From assembly GCA_003427395.1 (NCBI GenBank), contig BFEA01000176.1:1422016-1452785 (forward strand): DNA of 30,770 nt. The letters run 5' to 3'. Shown in pieces: positions 1-9,956 of the stretch. Made by a program: the position numbers and the translations under genes. This stretch comes from Chara braunii (Eukaryota > Streptophyta > Charophyceae > Charales > Characeae). The notes under the pieces are model-generated. The model ran no database searches. It saw only the letters and a list, made by a program, of their open reading frames with translations, and was not told the origin of the DNA. Positions within the stretch are counted from its first letter, which is position 1. Each line of letters starts with the position of its first letter.

Positions 1-335
1 ATAATAGTCTATAATACATACTACATACATAGCAAATAGAAACCTATAATACATAGTTCAGAGACCTCACATACACATATATGCGTACATACATAACACA
101 ATACATAGTCTAGAAACCTATCATATACATATGCATGCATGCATGCATAGTACATAGAAAGTTATTAGAAACCTGTTATACACAGATATGCAACATTATG
201 CATACATACATAGTACACGGGATAGAAACCTATCATAGAAACTTGTAATACATAGTCTATACATAGGATAGAAACCTGTCATACCCATACATGGATACCT
301 ACATAGTATAGTACACAGGATAGAAACCTATCATA
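1..335. repeat. AT-rich minisatellite of irregular unit
   Basis: The stretch is built from variants of a unit containing GATAGAAACCTATCATAC followed by runs of ACATACATAC and CATAGTACACAG. About seven copies of the GAAACCTAT/GAAACCTGT core are visible, at irregular spacing of roughly 35-70 bases. The core GATAG-AAAC-CTATC can form a small hairpin in several copies. The array probably continues beyond the left edge. No coding potential is seen. Confidence 0.8.
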
Positions 336-1060
336 CTTGTGCTGCACAGTGCACTCAGAACCAAGCAAGGCAACGGAAATCAGCGATCTAGATAGGTTGG
401 CTGGAGATCCGGCACAGCCTGGGTCGCCTGGACCTAGATCTCAACGTCTGGGTCAGAAAACCAGTTTGACAACGTGTTCGTGGGGCCCGGTGGGCGTATG
501 CAAAATCATAATTTCTGACATGTCTCAAGAGTTTCCGATCAATCTGCAAAAAAAAAGTGGGATGCGTAAACATGAGATACGGACAACTTTTGGCAGAAGG
601 GCACCACAACATCCTCACCAAATTCAATAAAATTATTAAGTAGTAAGTTAGTAACTACTAATTAAAAAAAAAAAAAAAAAACATCAAATGACGACAACCT
701 CAATGCACACTTTCAGCCCCCTTTTCACACCTTCAGACCCTTGAGCCGCAATCATCTTTTGGAAACAGGCTTGGATTTGGGCTACAGCAAACAGGCGCGA
801 AGTACCCATACTGGTTCGCACCAGAGAGGGATGTCTCCATGGGCCATTCTCACACCCAAAATTCTGGACAGAGTGTGTCCGTTGTCCAGGCAGCCAAGTC
901 TGAAAGCATCGTGTCATAGGAAGAAATTCGAAAAAGAAATCAGCCCTTGGCTCACTTGGCTCACCCAACTGTGCAGCATGGCCGTGCACCCCGGGCAAGT
1001 CACCCCCGGCGGTCACCTGCACGAGGCGCACCCTGTGCAGGCAAAACTCAGCCCTTTTTT
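336..1060. other. no gene seen; A-tract
   Basis: Short overlapping open frames on both strands show no recognisable domain. An AATAAA lies near 626 and an 18-base A run at 664-681, which may be the tail of an old retro-insertion, but I find no matching 5' end or target-site duplication. An imperfect palindrome made of AGTAGT and ACTACT precedes the A run. Confidence 0.5.
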
Positions 1061-1064
1061 TTCC

Positions 1065-1850
1065 CTTTTTTTTTCTTCTTTGGTGATTTTTTTCTGCACA
1101 TGCCGAGAGCTCAAATCCGGGCTCCTTTCTCTTTTTGAGTGTTGGGGGGGAAGTGCCGTATAAATTGGTTTTCAAGGGGCTAAAGGGGTCTAAAGGGGGG
1201 TGCCTTAGTGTGATTCTGTTGTTTTCTTTTTTATCTTCGAATCCGTAAGGAATTCTGATATGACCCTCAGCCGAAAATCCTTTGCATTGCAGTTCTACAC
1301 AACTTGTATTTTTTCTAGAGTTTTTCAAATTCCTTTTTTTTTTTTCTTTTGCGCTAGGGTTGCCTGGAACCCTGCCCGGGGTTCATGCCCCGCCGAGCAC
1401 CAGGCCGTGTTCCCGGACGCAAGTTGGGTGCCCGGGCGCCCGGAAAACAGCTTAGAATTTAGGTGAATCAAATTTTCATTTCCACAAAAATTATTATGCT
1501 AGGCTGTTTTTCCTGGGCACCCAACTTATGCCCGGATACACACCCTGGTGACCAGACGGCATGACCCCCAGGCAGGGTTCCAGGAAGCCCCAGTGAAAAG
1601 AAAAGAAAAAAATCTCAAAAAAAAGGTGTAGAATTGCAATACGAATGACTTTTGGCTGAGGGTCACATCAGAATTCCTCACAGAATGGGAGATAAAAAAG
1701 AAAATAACAGAATCACACTAAGGCACCCCCCTTTAAACAAAGTTATTCCCCCCCTCCTCCCCCCCTTTGACAGCCAACTCCAAAAGAAAGAAATGAGCCT
1801 GGATTTAGGCTCCTCTGGGAGAGCGCAGAAATCCCAACAAAAAAAAAGAT
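1065..1850. repeat. long foldback: two inverted copies of one dispersed repeat
   Basis: The left arm (about 1065-1470) and right arm (about 1490-1850) are diverged reverse complements along most of their length, with an apex near 1470-1490. Shared landmarks include GTGTGATTCTGTT/AACAGAATCACAC, GGAATTCTGA/TCAGAATTCC, CCTGGAACCCTGCC/GGCAGGGTTCCAGG and AAGTTGGGTGCCC/GGGCACCCAACTT. Related single copies occur near 3999-4215, 4986-5160 and 24778-25060, so the unit is a dispersed family (called FB here). The GC-rich part carries CCCGG-type words and the rest is A/T-tract rich. No transposase is encoded. The longest open frame across it (214 codons, minus strand) looks like chance. It could be one foldback transposon or two head-to-head insertions. 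Confidence 0.7.
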
Positions 1851-1984
1851 TTTTTTTTTTTTTTTCTTAATCATGCCCGGGTTCCCGGCATGACAATCTT
1901 CCTAGTCATTTTGGTTCGTCTTGCAAAGTTGTTCGGCCTTGGAGATCTGCAGCACAATTACTTTATGGCATAGCCGCACAACGA

Positions 1985-2480
1985 GTCTCGCTCCACCACT
2001 CTCCATTGTTCTAAAAATGGGGCGTAGGTGAACAGCTGTCGGACTCTCTCAAAAGTCTCGATTTTCGACCCCTCGCTCAACCTAACCCTCCGTTTCAACA
2101 CTGTGCACAGCTCTCCATTCTGTTTCCCATCCCCCCCTTGCTCTTTCTCACGAACGCCCAAGGACAGCGAAAAACAACCGTCCTGTTGGCCCAGACTCAA
2201 GGCCGGCTCTCCAAAATCGAAGCAATCCGAAGGGTCAACGGATTGCTGTCGATTTTGGAAAGCGTGCACGGTGAGCACTCTCCAAAAATGGAGAGTCCCA
2301 TGGAAGGAATCTCACCGACAACGATCCGTGGCTTTTTTCTGTTTTGAATGGAGAGTGTGGTGGAGAGCAGCTGCACTCTACAAACGGGGAGCGGTGGAGC
2401 AAAATCTGAAATTTGAATGTAGTGCAAATGTTAATCCTTTCTTTGTAACTTCAAATTTCAGATTTTGTCGCTCCATCACA
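1985..2480. repeat. cluster of strong hairpins, MITE-like
   Basis: Three stems are exact or nearly so. 2210-2229 pairs with 2239-2259 over 20 bp with one bulged G and a 9-base loop. 2277-2283 pairs with 2290-2296. 2396-2417 pairs with 2450-2474 over about 20 bp around a 32-base loop. In addition, CTCCACCACTCTCCATT near 1991 is the approximate reverse complement of AATGGAGAGTGTGGTGGAG near 2346, so the whole block may fold as one large structure. This fits a miniature inverted-repeat element or a source of hairpin RNA; no protein is apparent. Confidence 0.6.
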
Positions 2481-3013
2481 TCGTTCCCCACCACACTTAC
2501 TTTCTGTTCTCTTGGTCTAATTTTTCAGTGGCCAGTAGCAACATGAGCTAGACTGGCGACAGACAGAAAACCATGCCCAAGTCCCACAGTGTCAGGCTGA
2601 TCCACACCTGTCAGCTGAATGGCACCACAGAATGACGCGTTCCCAAAACACTCACATCATGGCGCTGACCTGACTGCACCATAATCCATACGCGATGCTA
2701 CTCGTTTTACATTAATTTTATCTATCTATTTAAGACTACTTTAGTATTTTTCACATGACGCTACTTCTTGTTGCATGGCTTCATACGATTCTCGCCATAA
2801 AGTTGTCAGGTGGTGAAGCTGGCTCTCCACTACTTGTTATTACACGGCTTCGTAGTAAGTTCGTACCAATCTAGCCATACAGATGTTGGTTGGTGACGCT
2901 GGCATATCAGAATCGTACTCATTTACTCTGTGGACTTATGGGCGCTCATCCATCTCCTTTCCACCCCTTCTGTGAGGAAGGGGGTCGTTTTGTCTTTGGA
3001 AAGGGCGGGGCCA
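2481..3013. other. no gene seen
   Basis: Only short open frames with no recognisable product are present. The words CTTGTTATTACACGGCTTCGTA and CTTGTTGCATGGCTTCATAC (2765-2870) recur about 65 bases apart with local similarity, suggesting an old short tandem duplication. Confidence 0.4.
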
Positions 3014-3042
3014 GGGGGGGGGGGGGGGGGGGGGGGGGGGGG
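3014..3042 (+). repeat. 29-base poly-G tract
   Basis: An uninterrupted run of about 29 G is followed by GGAGGGAGGG-like sequence. The length is at the edge of what the sequencing could resolve, so the exact count is uncertain. On the plus strand it could form a G-quadruplex. Open frames running through it (poly-Gly, or poly-Pro on the other strand) are artefacts of composition. Confidence 0.9.
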
Positions 3043-3466
3043 AGGGAGGGTTGTCGTCGTGGAGGGCTTCAGAGGTAGAAAGATGCTCAATTCGAGGTTT
3101 TTCCAACTTTTTCGCATGGCCATTGGTCAACCCTGCAGCGCTGAGGGGAAAACTGCCTCGGCATTCCAGGGGTGTGTGTGGTCCCACCTGCACAACATCG
3201 ACTAAGAGATACTGTCCGTAAATAAGGAAAACGGATAGTCAGAACCTCTGGTCCCCACACAGCATACTGCACCGCCTCCAACTTCCATCCCTGTAAAGCA
3301 GGTGGGCACAGATGGGCTGGCAGTACGGGTGGGTTAGTGGTGAGGGGCTGCAGTCTAAGGTCAAGTGTCAAAAAGACTGATTAGATATAGGCTTCTTTCT
3401 ATCCAGCGGCCTTTCTATTCACTGAACAAAGAGTCCTTTGGACTCTTTCCAAACATGGCACTGACA
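3043..3466. other. no gene seen
   Basis: No repeat shared with the rest of the window and no credible coding region were found between the poly-G run and the repeat at 3467. Confidence 0.4.
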
Positions 3467-3665
3467 GTTAATCCCCTGAGTTCATCAGGGCAATCAATGC
3501 TGCAGCGGCCCCGCTTTTGTCATAAAAAAGCTTGTTGTTCGGGGACATGGGACCCGTTTTCCAGCAGGTGCACGTCCCCACCAATAGACTGGAGCCGTCT
3601 CAATTGGGGCGTCTCTACTAGAGGTGATATAGAGGGTGCTGTTATCACCTCTAGTAGAGGGCCAC
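3467..3665 (+). repeat. dispersed family R, copy 1, with 17-bp hairpin
   Basis: The copy contains the family's upstream module (CAATCAATGCTG at about 3491) and its core (GGGACATGGGACCCG, CAGCAGGTG, CCCCACCAATAGACTGGAG; 3540-3593). A perfect 17-bp inverted repeat follows: 3613-3629 pairs with 3643-3659 around a 13-base loop. The same order of parts is seen in the copy at 6436-6632, and a hairpin with the same words occurs at 9282-9317. It encodes nothing obvious. It is probably a nonautonomous mobile element; its class is unknown. Confidence 0.65.
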
Positions 3666-3998
3666 CCCGTCAATTTTTTCCCTTTCTTTCTTTTAGAAAA
3701 AAGAACCTCTTGATCCATGCAAGGTGGACCTCACCCCTGATTTCCCATGCTGCACAGCGCCTACCTGCGCCTGCAGGGCTGACACAGAGCTAGCCGCTAA
3801 GTGAATGCATCTGACTGAAAACATGGTCAGATGAATTGATAATTTAATAGGCTTCACAGCAGCCATTCTAATGCGCAGGTGAGTCACCAATCTCGCCAAG
3901 CTTCCTTCTTCCGAATAAAATAGACTGAGGTGGTCCCCTTATAGCAACACCGGGTCAGCCCTGCACCTGACTTGTGACCAAATGGGACAGACATAGGT

Positions 3999-4215
3999 TC
4001 CTGTCTAGGAAGCCCAGGAACCCAAGGGTGTGCACGGGTCCCACCTGGGTGGGACCAGATGGGCCAGGCCTGGGCAATCCCAGCACGGAAGAAAAAAGAA
4101 GAAAATCCAAGAAATACACATGTCAGTGCAAATAACTTGGCTGAGAGTAACCTCCAAGCTCCTGATTTTTCAAGACAAAAAAAAAAAGAATAAAATGAAA
4201 TAAAAAACTCAAGGT
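3999..4215. repeat. FB family copy, partial
   Basis: A GC-rich part (CCAGGAACCC, GGTCCCACCTGGGTGGGACC, GGCCTGGGCAATCCCAGC) is followed by A-rich sequence and the family word CTTGGCTGAGAGTAACCTCC, in the same order as in the right arm of the 1065-1850 foldback. The copy is more diverged than that pair. The GC-rich part itself contains the palindrome GGTCCCACCTGGGTGGGACC. Confidence 0.5.
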
Positions 4216-4287
4216 TCACCGCTCGAATCAGTCTAATCCAATTAATAGTAATACCCACTCACCCACCCCCCCGCCCACCCACCCACC

Positions 4288-4985
4288 CAGGGGCCATGTC
4301 CCACTAGCAGCGTTGAGCTACCTAGACGCTGAGCATTCAATCACATGTGACAGGGCGCGACCTCTAAGATGCTAGATGTCCCTGCAAATCCAGCGCTGGA
4401 TTCAAGGAAAGAAAATTTAATTTCCTTTTCTTGTTTATTTTATTATTAGAAACCAGAGTAAAATGCCTTTCTTGAAGTTTTTTCTCAAATAGAACGCCCC
4501 CTACCCGTGTGCCCTTCCGTTGAGCTAACTCTTTTTTTTGTTTTCTCTTTGTAGCCAGCTCAACGACGATTGATTTCTCATGGAACGACAACTTTTATTG
4601 ACATTGAGATAATGAGCCTGGCTTCTGACGTATCATAGTACCGTACCGTCCGAAGCCCAATTCTGAAAAAGGAGCAACGAGGCGATCGTCCAGCCAACAG
4701 GTAGTACTTTCACACACGCGTTGTTGAATTTGGCCGCGTTTAGGGGAGATAGGTGCATTCAAGAGGAAGTTATTTTCCTCACGCTGTCTTGTTTTCCTGA
4801 TTGTGACCCTCCTGCGTCGTCATGTGTGCGTGAAAAAAAAGAAATAGAAAAAAAATGATAAAAAGAGAACGTCCGGACATTAAAAAATAGCTTTCTTCAT
4901 TTCTAAATGAATTAAAAAATGCTTGAAAAGCTGTCACACCGTTGAGCTAGCTCAACTCAACGGTGCAAGTGGGACATGGCCCCAG
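4288..4985. mobile_element. nonautonomous DNA transposon with 30-bp terminal inverted repeats, copy 1
   Basis: The left end starts CAGGGGCCATGTCCCACT. The right end reads AGTGGGACATGGCCCCAG, and the inverted repeats match at 27 of 30 positions, extending to the word CGTTGAG. The 698-bp interior holds further GTTGAGCTA/AGCTCAAC words but no transposase frame. The ends resemble those of the element at 23760-24424, and both share a subterminal motif (GCTGAGCATTCAATCAC here, GCTGAGCTTTCTATCAC there). CAGGGG-type ends are common in hAT elements, so hAT is my best guess. The left flank is a CCCA simple repeat, so a target-site duplication cannot be judged. Confidence 0.7.
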
Positions 4986-5160
4986 GGCCACCCTGGGAAA
5001 AAAAAAGGAAAGAAAAAATTGAGAGCACAAATACCAGTACTACAAACAACTTTTGGCTGATAACCTCCAAGAAAACAAAATTCGTAAATACTAAAAAGGT
5101 CAAGAGGCACCCATCTAAACCCCTGTAGTCCATTTTATACTCCCCCCTCCCCCCCTGGCT
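4986..5160. repeat. FB family copy, partial
   Basis: CCACCCTGGG, an A-rich tract, ACAACTTTTGGCTGATAACC and then GAGGCACCCATCTAAACCCC follow in the same order as in the right arm of the foldback (ACTTTTGGCTGAGGG, AAGGCACCCCCCTTTA). It directly abuts the terminal-inverted-repeat element on its left and the LINE fragment on its right, so several insertions are stacked here. Confidence 0.5.
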
Positions 5161-5166
5161 CTTTTT

Positions 5167-6021
5167 ATGACTTGTAAATATGTCTGGGATTTAGAATATA
5201 GAAAGAGGCCAGCTAAAATTTCTGCCCTACAGTGGCAGACTGCCCACTGGTGCCTGCCAACAAACAACCGGCTGACTGAACAGACACAGTTGGATCAGCA
5301 GGGATGCTCGCTGCCGTGGTGCTGGAGATGCCTCCAGAGTTACCCCGGCAAAAGGCGCCCCGAGACTGTGGAGCTCATTTTCCTACAGTGCCCCTCGGCC
5401 GAATTGTTATGGCGGTGGTGGGATAGGATTTGCGGCACATAGTGCCATGCTCATTATGGCCATGGGACTGGAGGGCCATTCTACTGGGACACTGACCCCC
5501 AGATTCGAGGAAATACCTTTGAGGATATTTTCTGTCTGGGTAAGCGCTCCATCTTGTGGGCAATACGGTGGAGAAGATGCATTCTGGAGACGGAGGGGGC
5601 CATGGTGGAGGATGGGGAAGTCACGCAGCAAGTACGGCCACTAATAAAGTGTGAGATTACGGCCCAGTGGCGGGCTGCCAAGGAGAAATTGAACCAAGCA
5701 CACACCAGGGGGGATATGGATAGAATCATCTCCCGATTCTGTGAGGACTGGCTGGGAGGGAAGAGGGAGGGCTGGGTGGCAAAGGTGATCTGGGCAGGGG
5801 ACGGGCATGAACAGCGACGGGACCAACGACAGTATCAACAGGAAGAGGAGATGGGGCTGCAAGGGCGGCAATGGGCAGAGATAGCAAGGGATTACCGGCT
5901 GCAATTTCACGAGTGGACAACGGTGGATTTTAGGGAACCGCTACGACCAGCCCAGGATTTTGCTGATCCATTTCCCCCCCATCCGTTGTCCCAGGTGGAA
6001 AGCCTGCGGGACGATATCTGA
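5167..6021 (+). pseudogene. LINE (L1-type) ORF2 C-terminal fragment, 5'-truncated, one in-frame stop
   Basis: The frame is open apart from one TAG at 5440-5442. It encodes the end of an L1-type ORF2 protein. It aligns by eye with the C-terminus of the minus-strand LINE at 13841-19525: RPAKISALQW / KPAKIASLQW, CLPTNNRLTEQTQLDQQGC / CLPTNNWLIDRTTLEQRGL, LLWRWWDRI / WMWRWWDRI, LWAIRWRRC / LWALWRRRC, DYRLQFHEW / DYRLIFNEW and ADPFPP / PDPFPP. A Cys/His region is present but degraded: the His of the sister copy (IEHIF) is Leu here (VELIF). Similarity is convincing only from about 5200 on, so the copy lacks the endonuclease and reverse transcriptase, as expected for incomplete target-primed reverse transcription. 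Divergence from the other copy is large, so it belongs to a different or older subfamily. It is not functional. Confidence 0.85.
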
Positions 6022-6175
6022 GCATCTAAGTACCATCTGTTTCATCGGTTTCATCGGTTTCATCGGTTTCATCTGTTCATCTGCAAGGAAGCTGAGCATC
6101 TTCCTAGGACTGTTTTCGCAACCACAGCCGACCTGTTAACTGGAAAGCAGGGCGATTAAAATGGCGCCATGAGTC
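6022..6175 (+). repeat. probable 3' UTR of the LINE fragment with 9-bp repeat and hairpin
   Basis: Directly after the ORF2 stop lie about four copies of GTTTCATCG (6038-6074), then the hairpin AGGAAG-CTGAGCAT-CTTCCT near 6087-6106. LINE 3' ends often carry a short repeat and a stem-loop read by the reverse transcriptase; here that role is an inference. I see no long A tail and no clear target-site duplication. Confidence 0.5.
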
Positions 6176-6289
6176 CCGGAGCCCCCCGGGCCCAAGGTGG
6201 CTCTTTTTTCCACGCGCCTTTCCCCCACGCAGGGACCAGCCCGCCCTGATGGTCTGGCCAACCGGCTGTATATTTCCACCTAAAAGACT

Positions 6290-6640
6290 GGCCCTGCGCA
6301 GTCAATCCCCTGATATCTAGGGAAATCAATGCTGGCAGGGTCCCGAGAGTCTCAGTTATTCTTCAGAATTTCTCAGGGATTTAAAAAGAAAAAAGAAAAA
6401 AAGGACGAGTGCATTACATATACTTAGCAGCTGATCCGTTAACTCCCCAGTCTCACCGGGGCAGTCAATGCTGGCAGCCAGGCTCTCGCTCACCTTCCAC
6501 TGTTTTTCAACTGTTCAAATGGGACGCTGGACCCATTTTCCAGCAGGTGTGGCTCCCCACCAATAGATTGGAGCAACCAGATCGTGCGCTAGGGGAGAGG
6601 CTGCTCGTATCACCCACCTTCCCTAGTGATGCTTTTCTGG
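6290..6640 (+). repeat. family R copy 2, with duplicated upstream module
   Basis: The module CAATCAATGCTGGCAG-like is present twice, at 6323-6337 and 6461-6477, each preceded by CAGTCAATCCCCTGA- or AACTCCCCAGT-like sequence. The core follows at 6519-6573 (GGGACGCTGGACCCATTTTCC, CAGCAGGTG, CCCCACCAATAGATTGGAG). A diverged hairpin then occupies about 6587-6632 (GCGCTAGGGGAGAGG / CCTTCCCTAGTGATGC). A 16-17-base A run at about 6649-6665 is followed by GGAGCAACC, which also occurs at about 6570-6578 and could be a target-site duplication around the hairpin part. Confidence 0.6.
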
Positions 6641-6665
6641 CTTTTCTGTAAAAAAAAAAAAAAAA

Positions 6666-8345
6666 GGAGCAACCCCGTTTTTCTTTCCTCGGGCAAGCGA
6701 TGACCACTGACAAAGTATAGCATGAGCACAACTGTCGCAGAGGTTGCTCATCAGTCTTGGAAACAGTTACATCGGAAAACGGTAGGATGCCCAAAATGGA
6801 TGTTCAACTTCCGTGACAGTCCATTTAGGCGAAACTAATACACATTATCACTGTTTCCTCCCTCCTTTCGCATCAGATTTAACACATCAACGCGTAATCG
6901 GCTCTGTCGTGACAAGAGGACCAAATAACAAACAGATACAGTTTGGGGCAACATCGATGAAACATGAAACATGATCCGTGTTTTCACACTCCCAGATTTG
7001 CATTCAGATTGACGGGTACACCCGTGATCATTTTCTTTCCTTTTTTTTTTTTTTCTCCCCTGATGTCAGGGTTTGAACCAAAGACATCGATGGATAATAC
7101 ATGGGATATGCCATTGTGGATGAAACTGATGAAAAACCATGACTAGTGTTTTCTCCCTGCATCTTTTATCGTCAGATTTAGTACATCCACACATACATGG
7201 CTTCCTCCCTCTCCTCCCTCGGATCCCTGCCTGGTAAACTATGCTAGGCTTGGCCGGAGTGCCTCGCTCATCCCACGGACTGCAGTTGAACTGAGCCTGT
7301 TTCCCAGCATATACTGTATTCCCTAACTGGCTTTCATAGTCACAATGACCAAAAACAAATTGACACTCTTCTTTCTTGTGTGTTTTTTGTCTTGTTTTGG
7401 ACCACGGAAAAAAAGACCTGGAAATTGCTGCAGAAATTGAGGAAGTCCCTTGAGCACCGAACACGCCCGACATGCCTTCCTAATTCATACAGTTCTAACC
7501 ACCACATGTAGGCCAAAGCAAGGGTTAAGGAATCGTGAGTGACACCTGAACGCACAAGGAAGGAACACGCAGTAGAAATGGCTACAATAGAATGGGGCCA
7601 CGTGCAGAGAAAGGGTAACAGGGATGGTAGAGGCTATGAAGGTAATAGAGGTACGAAATCAGTCGGTTGACAGGCGGCTCGAGGAGCTGCCACAGACGGC
7701 CCCCTCGTGCCTGGCCTCTCCGGGTTTTGACCTGTTGCGTGACTGGGTGCTGCGAGTAAGCTTCCCGGCCTGCAGGCCACCACCCTATGAAAGGCCAAGG
7801 CTTGGCGGTTGGGACGTTCTGTAGCGGTCCCCCCCCCCTTGATAGACGTCTAGTACCACAAAGGACATGTTGTTGCTTTTCTTTTTTCTGCTCTCCCCCC
7901 TTCCTTTGATGGATGTAAAAAACCTGCTTGCCAGTGATATAAGCAACCGGACTGATGCCCCCCAGAATAGAAGGGGCCTTTTTTCTTAAAAAAAGTAAAA
8001 AGGAAAAGAAAAGAAGAAAGAAATAGAAAAAGGAAAAGAAAAAGTGAAACCACCACTTTCACCATGCTTTTTTTTTTTTTTTCCGAGCTGACAGAGCGGA
8101 TCTTCAACGCCTGTCTGCACGTATTGCATGTGCTTGCTCAAAAAAAAGAAAAAAAAAATGCATGTACTTGCTTACTGTCTTTTCTGAAGTTTCTTCTGAC
8201 ATCTGCTGTGTCTATTTGGAAATTCTGAAGCCAAGGCCACTTCCTTTTTTTTCCCTCTCTTTTTTTGAAGCCCAGGTTGTTGTAGAGGCCAGGTTCTAGA
8301 CGTACAGTGGTTGCAGTCATCAGCCATTGGTTGTCCTGACCTAGT
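6666..8345. other. no gene seen in about 1.7 kb
   Basis: This region holds A- and T-rich tracts (T runs near 7040, 8067 and 8250, AAAGAAAAG-type sequence 7985-8050) and short open frames without recognisable domains. The best-looking frame is plus 7624-7824 (66 codons, starting MVEAMKVIEVRNQSVDRRLEE), but nothing supports it beyond its start. I cannot assign any repeat family shared with the rest of the window. Confidence 0.4.
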
Positions 8346-8353
8346 ACCTCCCA

Positions 8354-8413
8354 CCCTCGTTTCTCCGGGCCCGGTATGTCCCAACCATTGTATAACGAGG
8401 GTATACCGGGCCC
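8354..8413. repeat. two interlocking inverted repeats
   Basis: CCCTCGTT at 8354-8361 pairs with AACGAGGG at 8394-8401. GGGCCCGGTAT at 8367-8377 pairs with ATACCGGGCCC at 8403-8413. The pairs cross (a, b, a', b'), so as RNA or single-stranded DNA they form either a pseudoknot or two mutually exclusive hairpins. Both are perfect matches. No coding or mobile context is evident, although a family R core lies about 180 bases downstream. Confidence 0.6.
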
Positions 8414-8587
8414 AGACAGTCTTTTCGGTCCAATAGGCTGAGATCTTCTGCGACACCATATTATCGACAGCTCATTCTTCTAGCGTGTACCTGGTCAGGG
8501 TGCTTCCCAAGGTCTTTCCTTTTTTAATTATTGAAACTTCGAGCGGGTTCCACTTAAGGACGTGCCAAAAGCCTTCCTGGGTAAAAG

Positions 8588-8648
8588 GCTCCATCTATTG
8601 GTGGGGAGCAGCACCTCGTGGAAAACGGCCCAGCGTCCTATATGATAC
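8588..8648 (-). repeat. family R copy 3, core only
   Basis: Read on the minus strand it matches the core of the copies at 3540 and 6519: AGGACGCTGGGCCGTTTTCC, AGGTGCTGCTCCCCACC and AATAGATGGAG. The hairpin part is not recognisable on the expected side, so the copy is truncated or strongly diverged. Confidence 0.6.
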
Positions 8649-9145
8649 AAGAGAATACTTCCCAGCGCATCTTTCTTCATGTCTTCAGGGCATCCAGATG
8701 CCATGGGTAGGCTCGGTAGAGGCCTTGCACAAGGTCATGGTCAGCGCAGTCAGAACCGAGTTGTGGATTTGTTATTAGGGCAGAAAAAGAGACAAAAGGA
8801 AACAAAGTGAAAAGAAAGGGAAAGAACAAAAAAGAAAATGGACAGAGAGGGCTGTTACTCCTAGCACTATGACAACTACTGCAAAAAAAAAGAAAAAAAA
8901 GAAAGGGAAAGTAAAACTGCACAAGCATACTGAGAATCAAGCAACCTGGCTGGACATCCAGATGGATTTGTTTGCCTGATACCGAGTGTCGAGCCCCACT
9001 CTCCGGACAAGAACCGACTAATGGAAAAACAGACACCAGTCGAATCTGGATAGTAGAGCCTTTCAGGCCTTTTTTATTGTCATTATTATAGTATTACGGG
9101 AAACCCCGTAGCAGCCACATCCGTGCTCAAGCCTCCAACTAGGGA
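8649..9145. other. no gene seen
   Basis: A/G-rich tracts (8780-8915) dominate. Short frames carry no recognisable product. Confidence 0.4.
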
Positions 9146-9320
9146 ACATGCGGGAGCTGTTGCACCCACCAGCAGGTGCTATACCTGCTACAGCCCAATG
9201 GGGATTGAACGCAAGACCCCTCCTGAATGCCACTTGCGTGCCTTATGGAATAGCCAGCAATTGGAGCGCTCAGCGGAGGGGTACTAGGTGAGGATGCACT
9301 TATCACCTCACCTAGTAACC
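9146..9320 (+). repeat. probable family R copy with 12-bp hairpin
   Basis: CACCAGCAGGTGC near 9167 and AATTGGAGCG near 9259 resemble parts of the family R core. A perfect inverted repeat TACTAGGTGAGG / CCTCACCTAGTA follows (9282-9293 and 9306-9317, 12-base loop). The hairpin and its loop (TGCACTTATCACCTC) resemble the hairpin of the copy at 3613-3659 (TGCTGTTATCACCTC), which is the main reason to join it to the family. The core is much more diverged than in the other copies. Confidence 0.45.
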
Positions 9321-9944
9321 TGGGTCTGGGTCTTGATTGAAAAAAAAAGGGGGGAAAAAAAGAAGAAGCCAGCAAACTGTCCAGTCAGAGGCCCATATGG
9401 GCTGGGAATGGGTCAGTTCCATGGAAATCAGATTGCACAGACTCGCAGGACCTTGTGTCCCGCTGCCCAAAATGGGCTGGTGATCAAAACATCCCTGGTA
9501 CAAATATTCGTCCAAATACCTTGTATGATCGGATATCCTCCTCAAGAGCAGACTATCCGTTATCCAAAAAACGGTCCATTAATTTCCCTTTAAAAAAAAT
9601 AATAATAATATAACTTTGCCGCACTTTTCCAAGCACACAGTTTCCGTAATACTCCAAAACCAAAAAAGTGAAAATGGCAGTTGTTCACCCCCCTAGGTGA
9701 TGCGGCGATGCAACCCCCCTTCGTAATAAGGTGATGCTTTATGAGTGCTATTCCGGACAGTGGGGCTCGGCTGGCAGTGCACTCCCAAATTTCTTCCTTT
9801 TTTCTTTTTTTTTTCCCCTTTCTCACCCTGAGCCATCCTTCATTTTTCCCTTTCTCACCAGGAGCCTCTGACATGATCTAGTAGGCACAATGCAGGACAT
9901 AACTGCATACTCGCCATGGAAAATGAGTGAACGGACCTAGCTAG
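9321..9944. other. no gene seen
   Basis: Only low-complexity tracts (A/G 9340-9365, T-rich 9785-9820) and unrecognised short frames were found. Confidence 0.4.
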
Positions 9945-9956
9945 AATTCTGGCTGA

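Noticed and set aside
684-1328. 214-codon open frame on the minus strand
   Set aside because: It runs across the foldback repeat and a unique flank, has no recognisable domain, and the repeat's other copies do not keep the frame open.
2890-3205. Gly-rich and Pro-rich short proteins
   Set aside because: These come from translating the poly-G tract.
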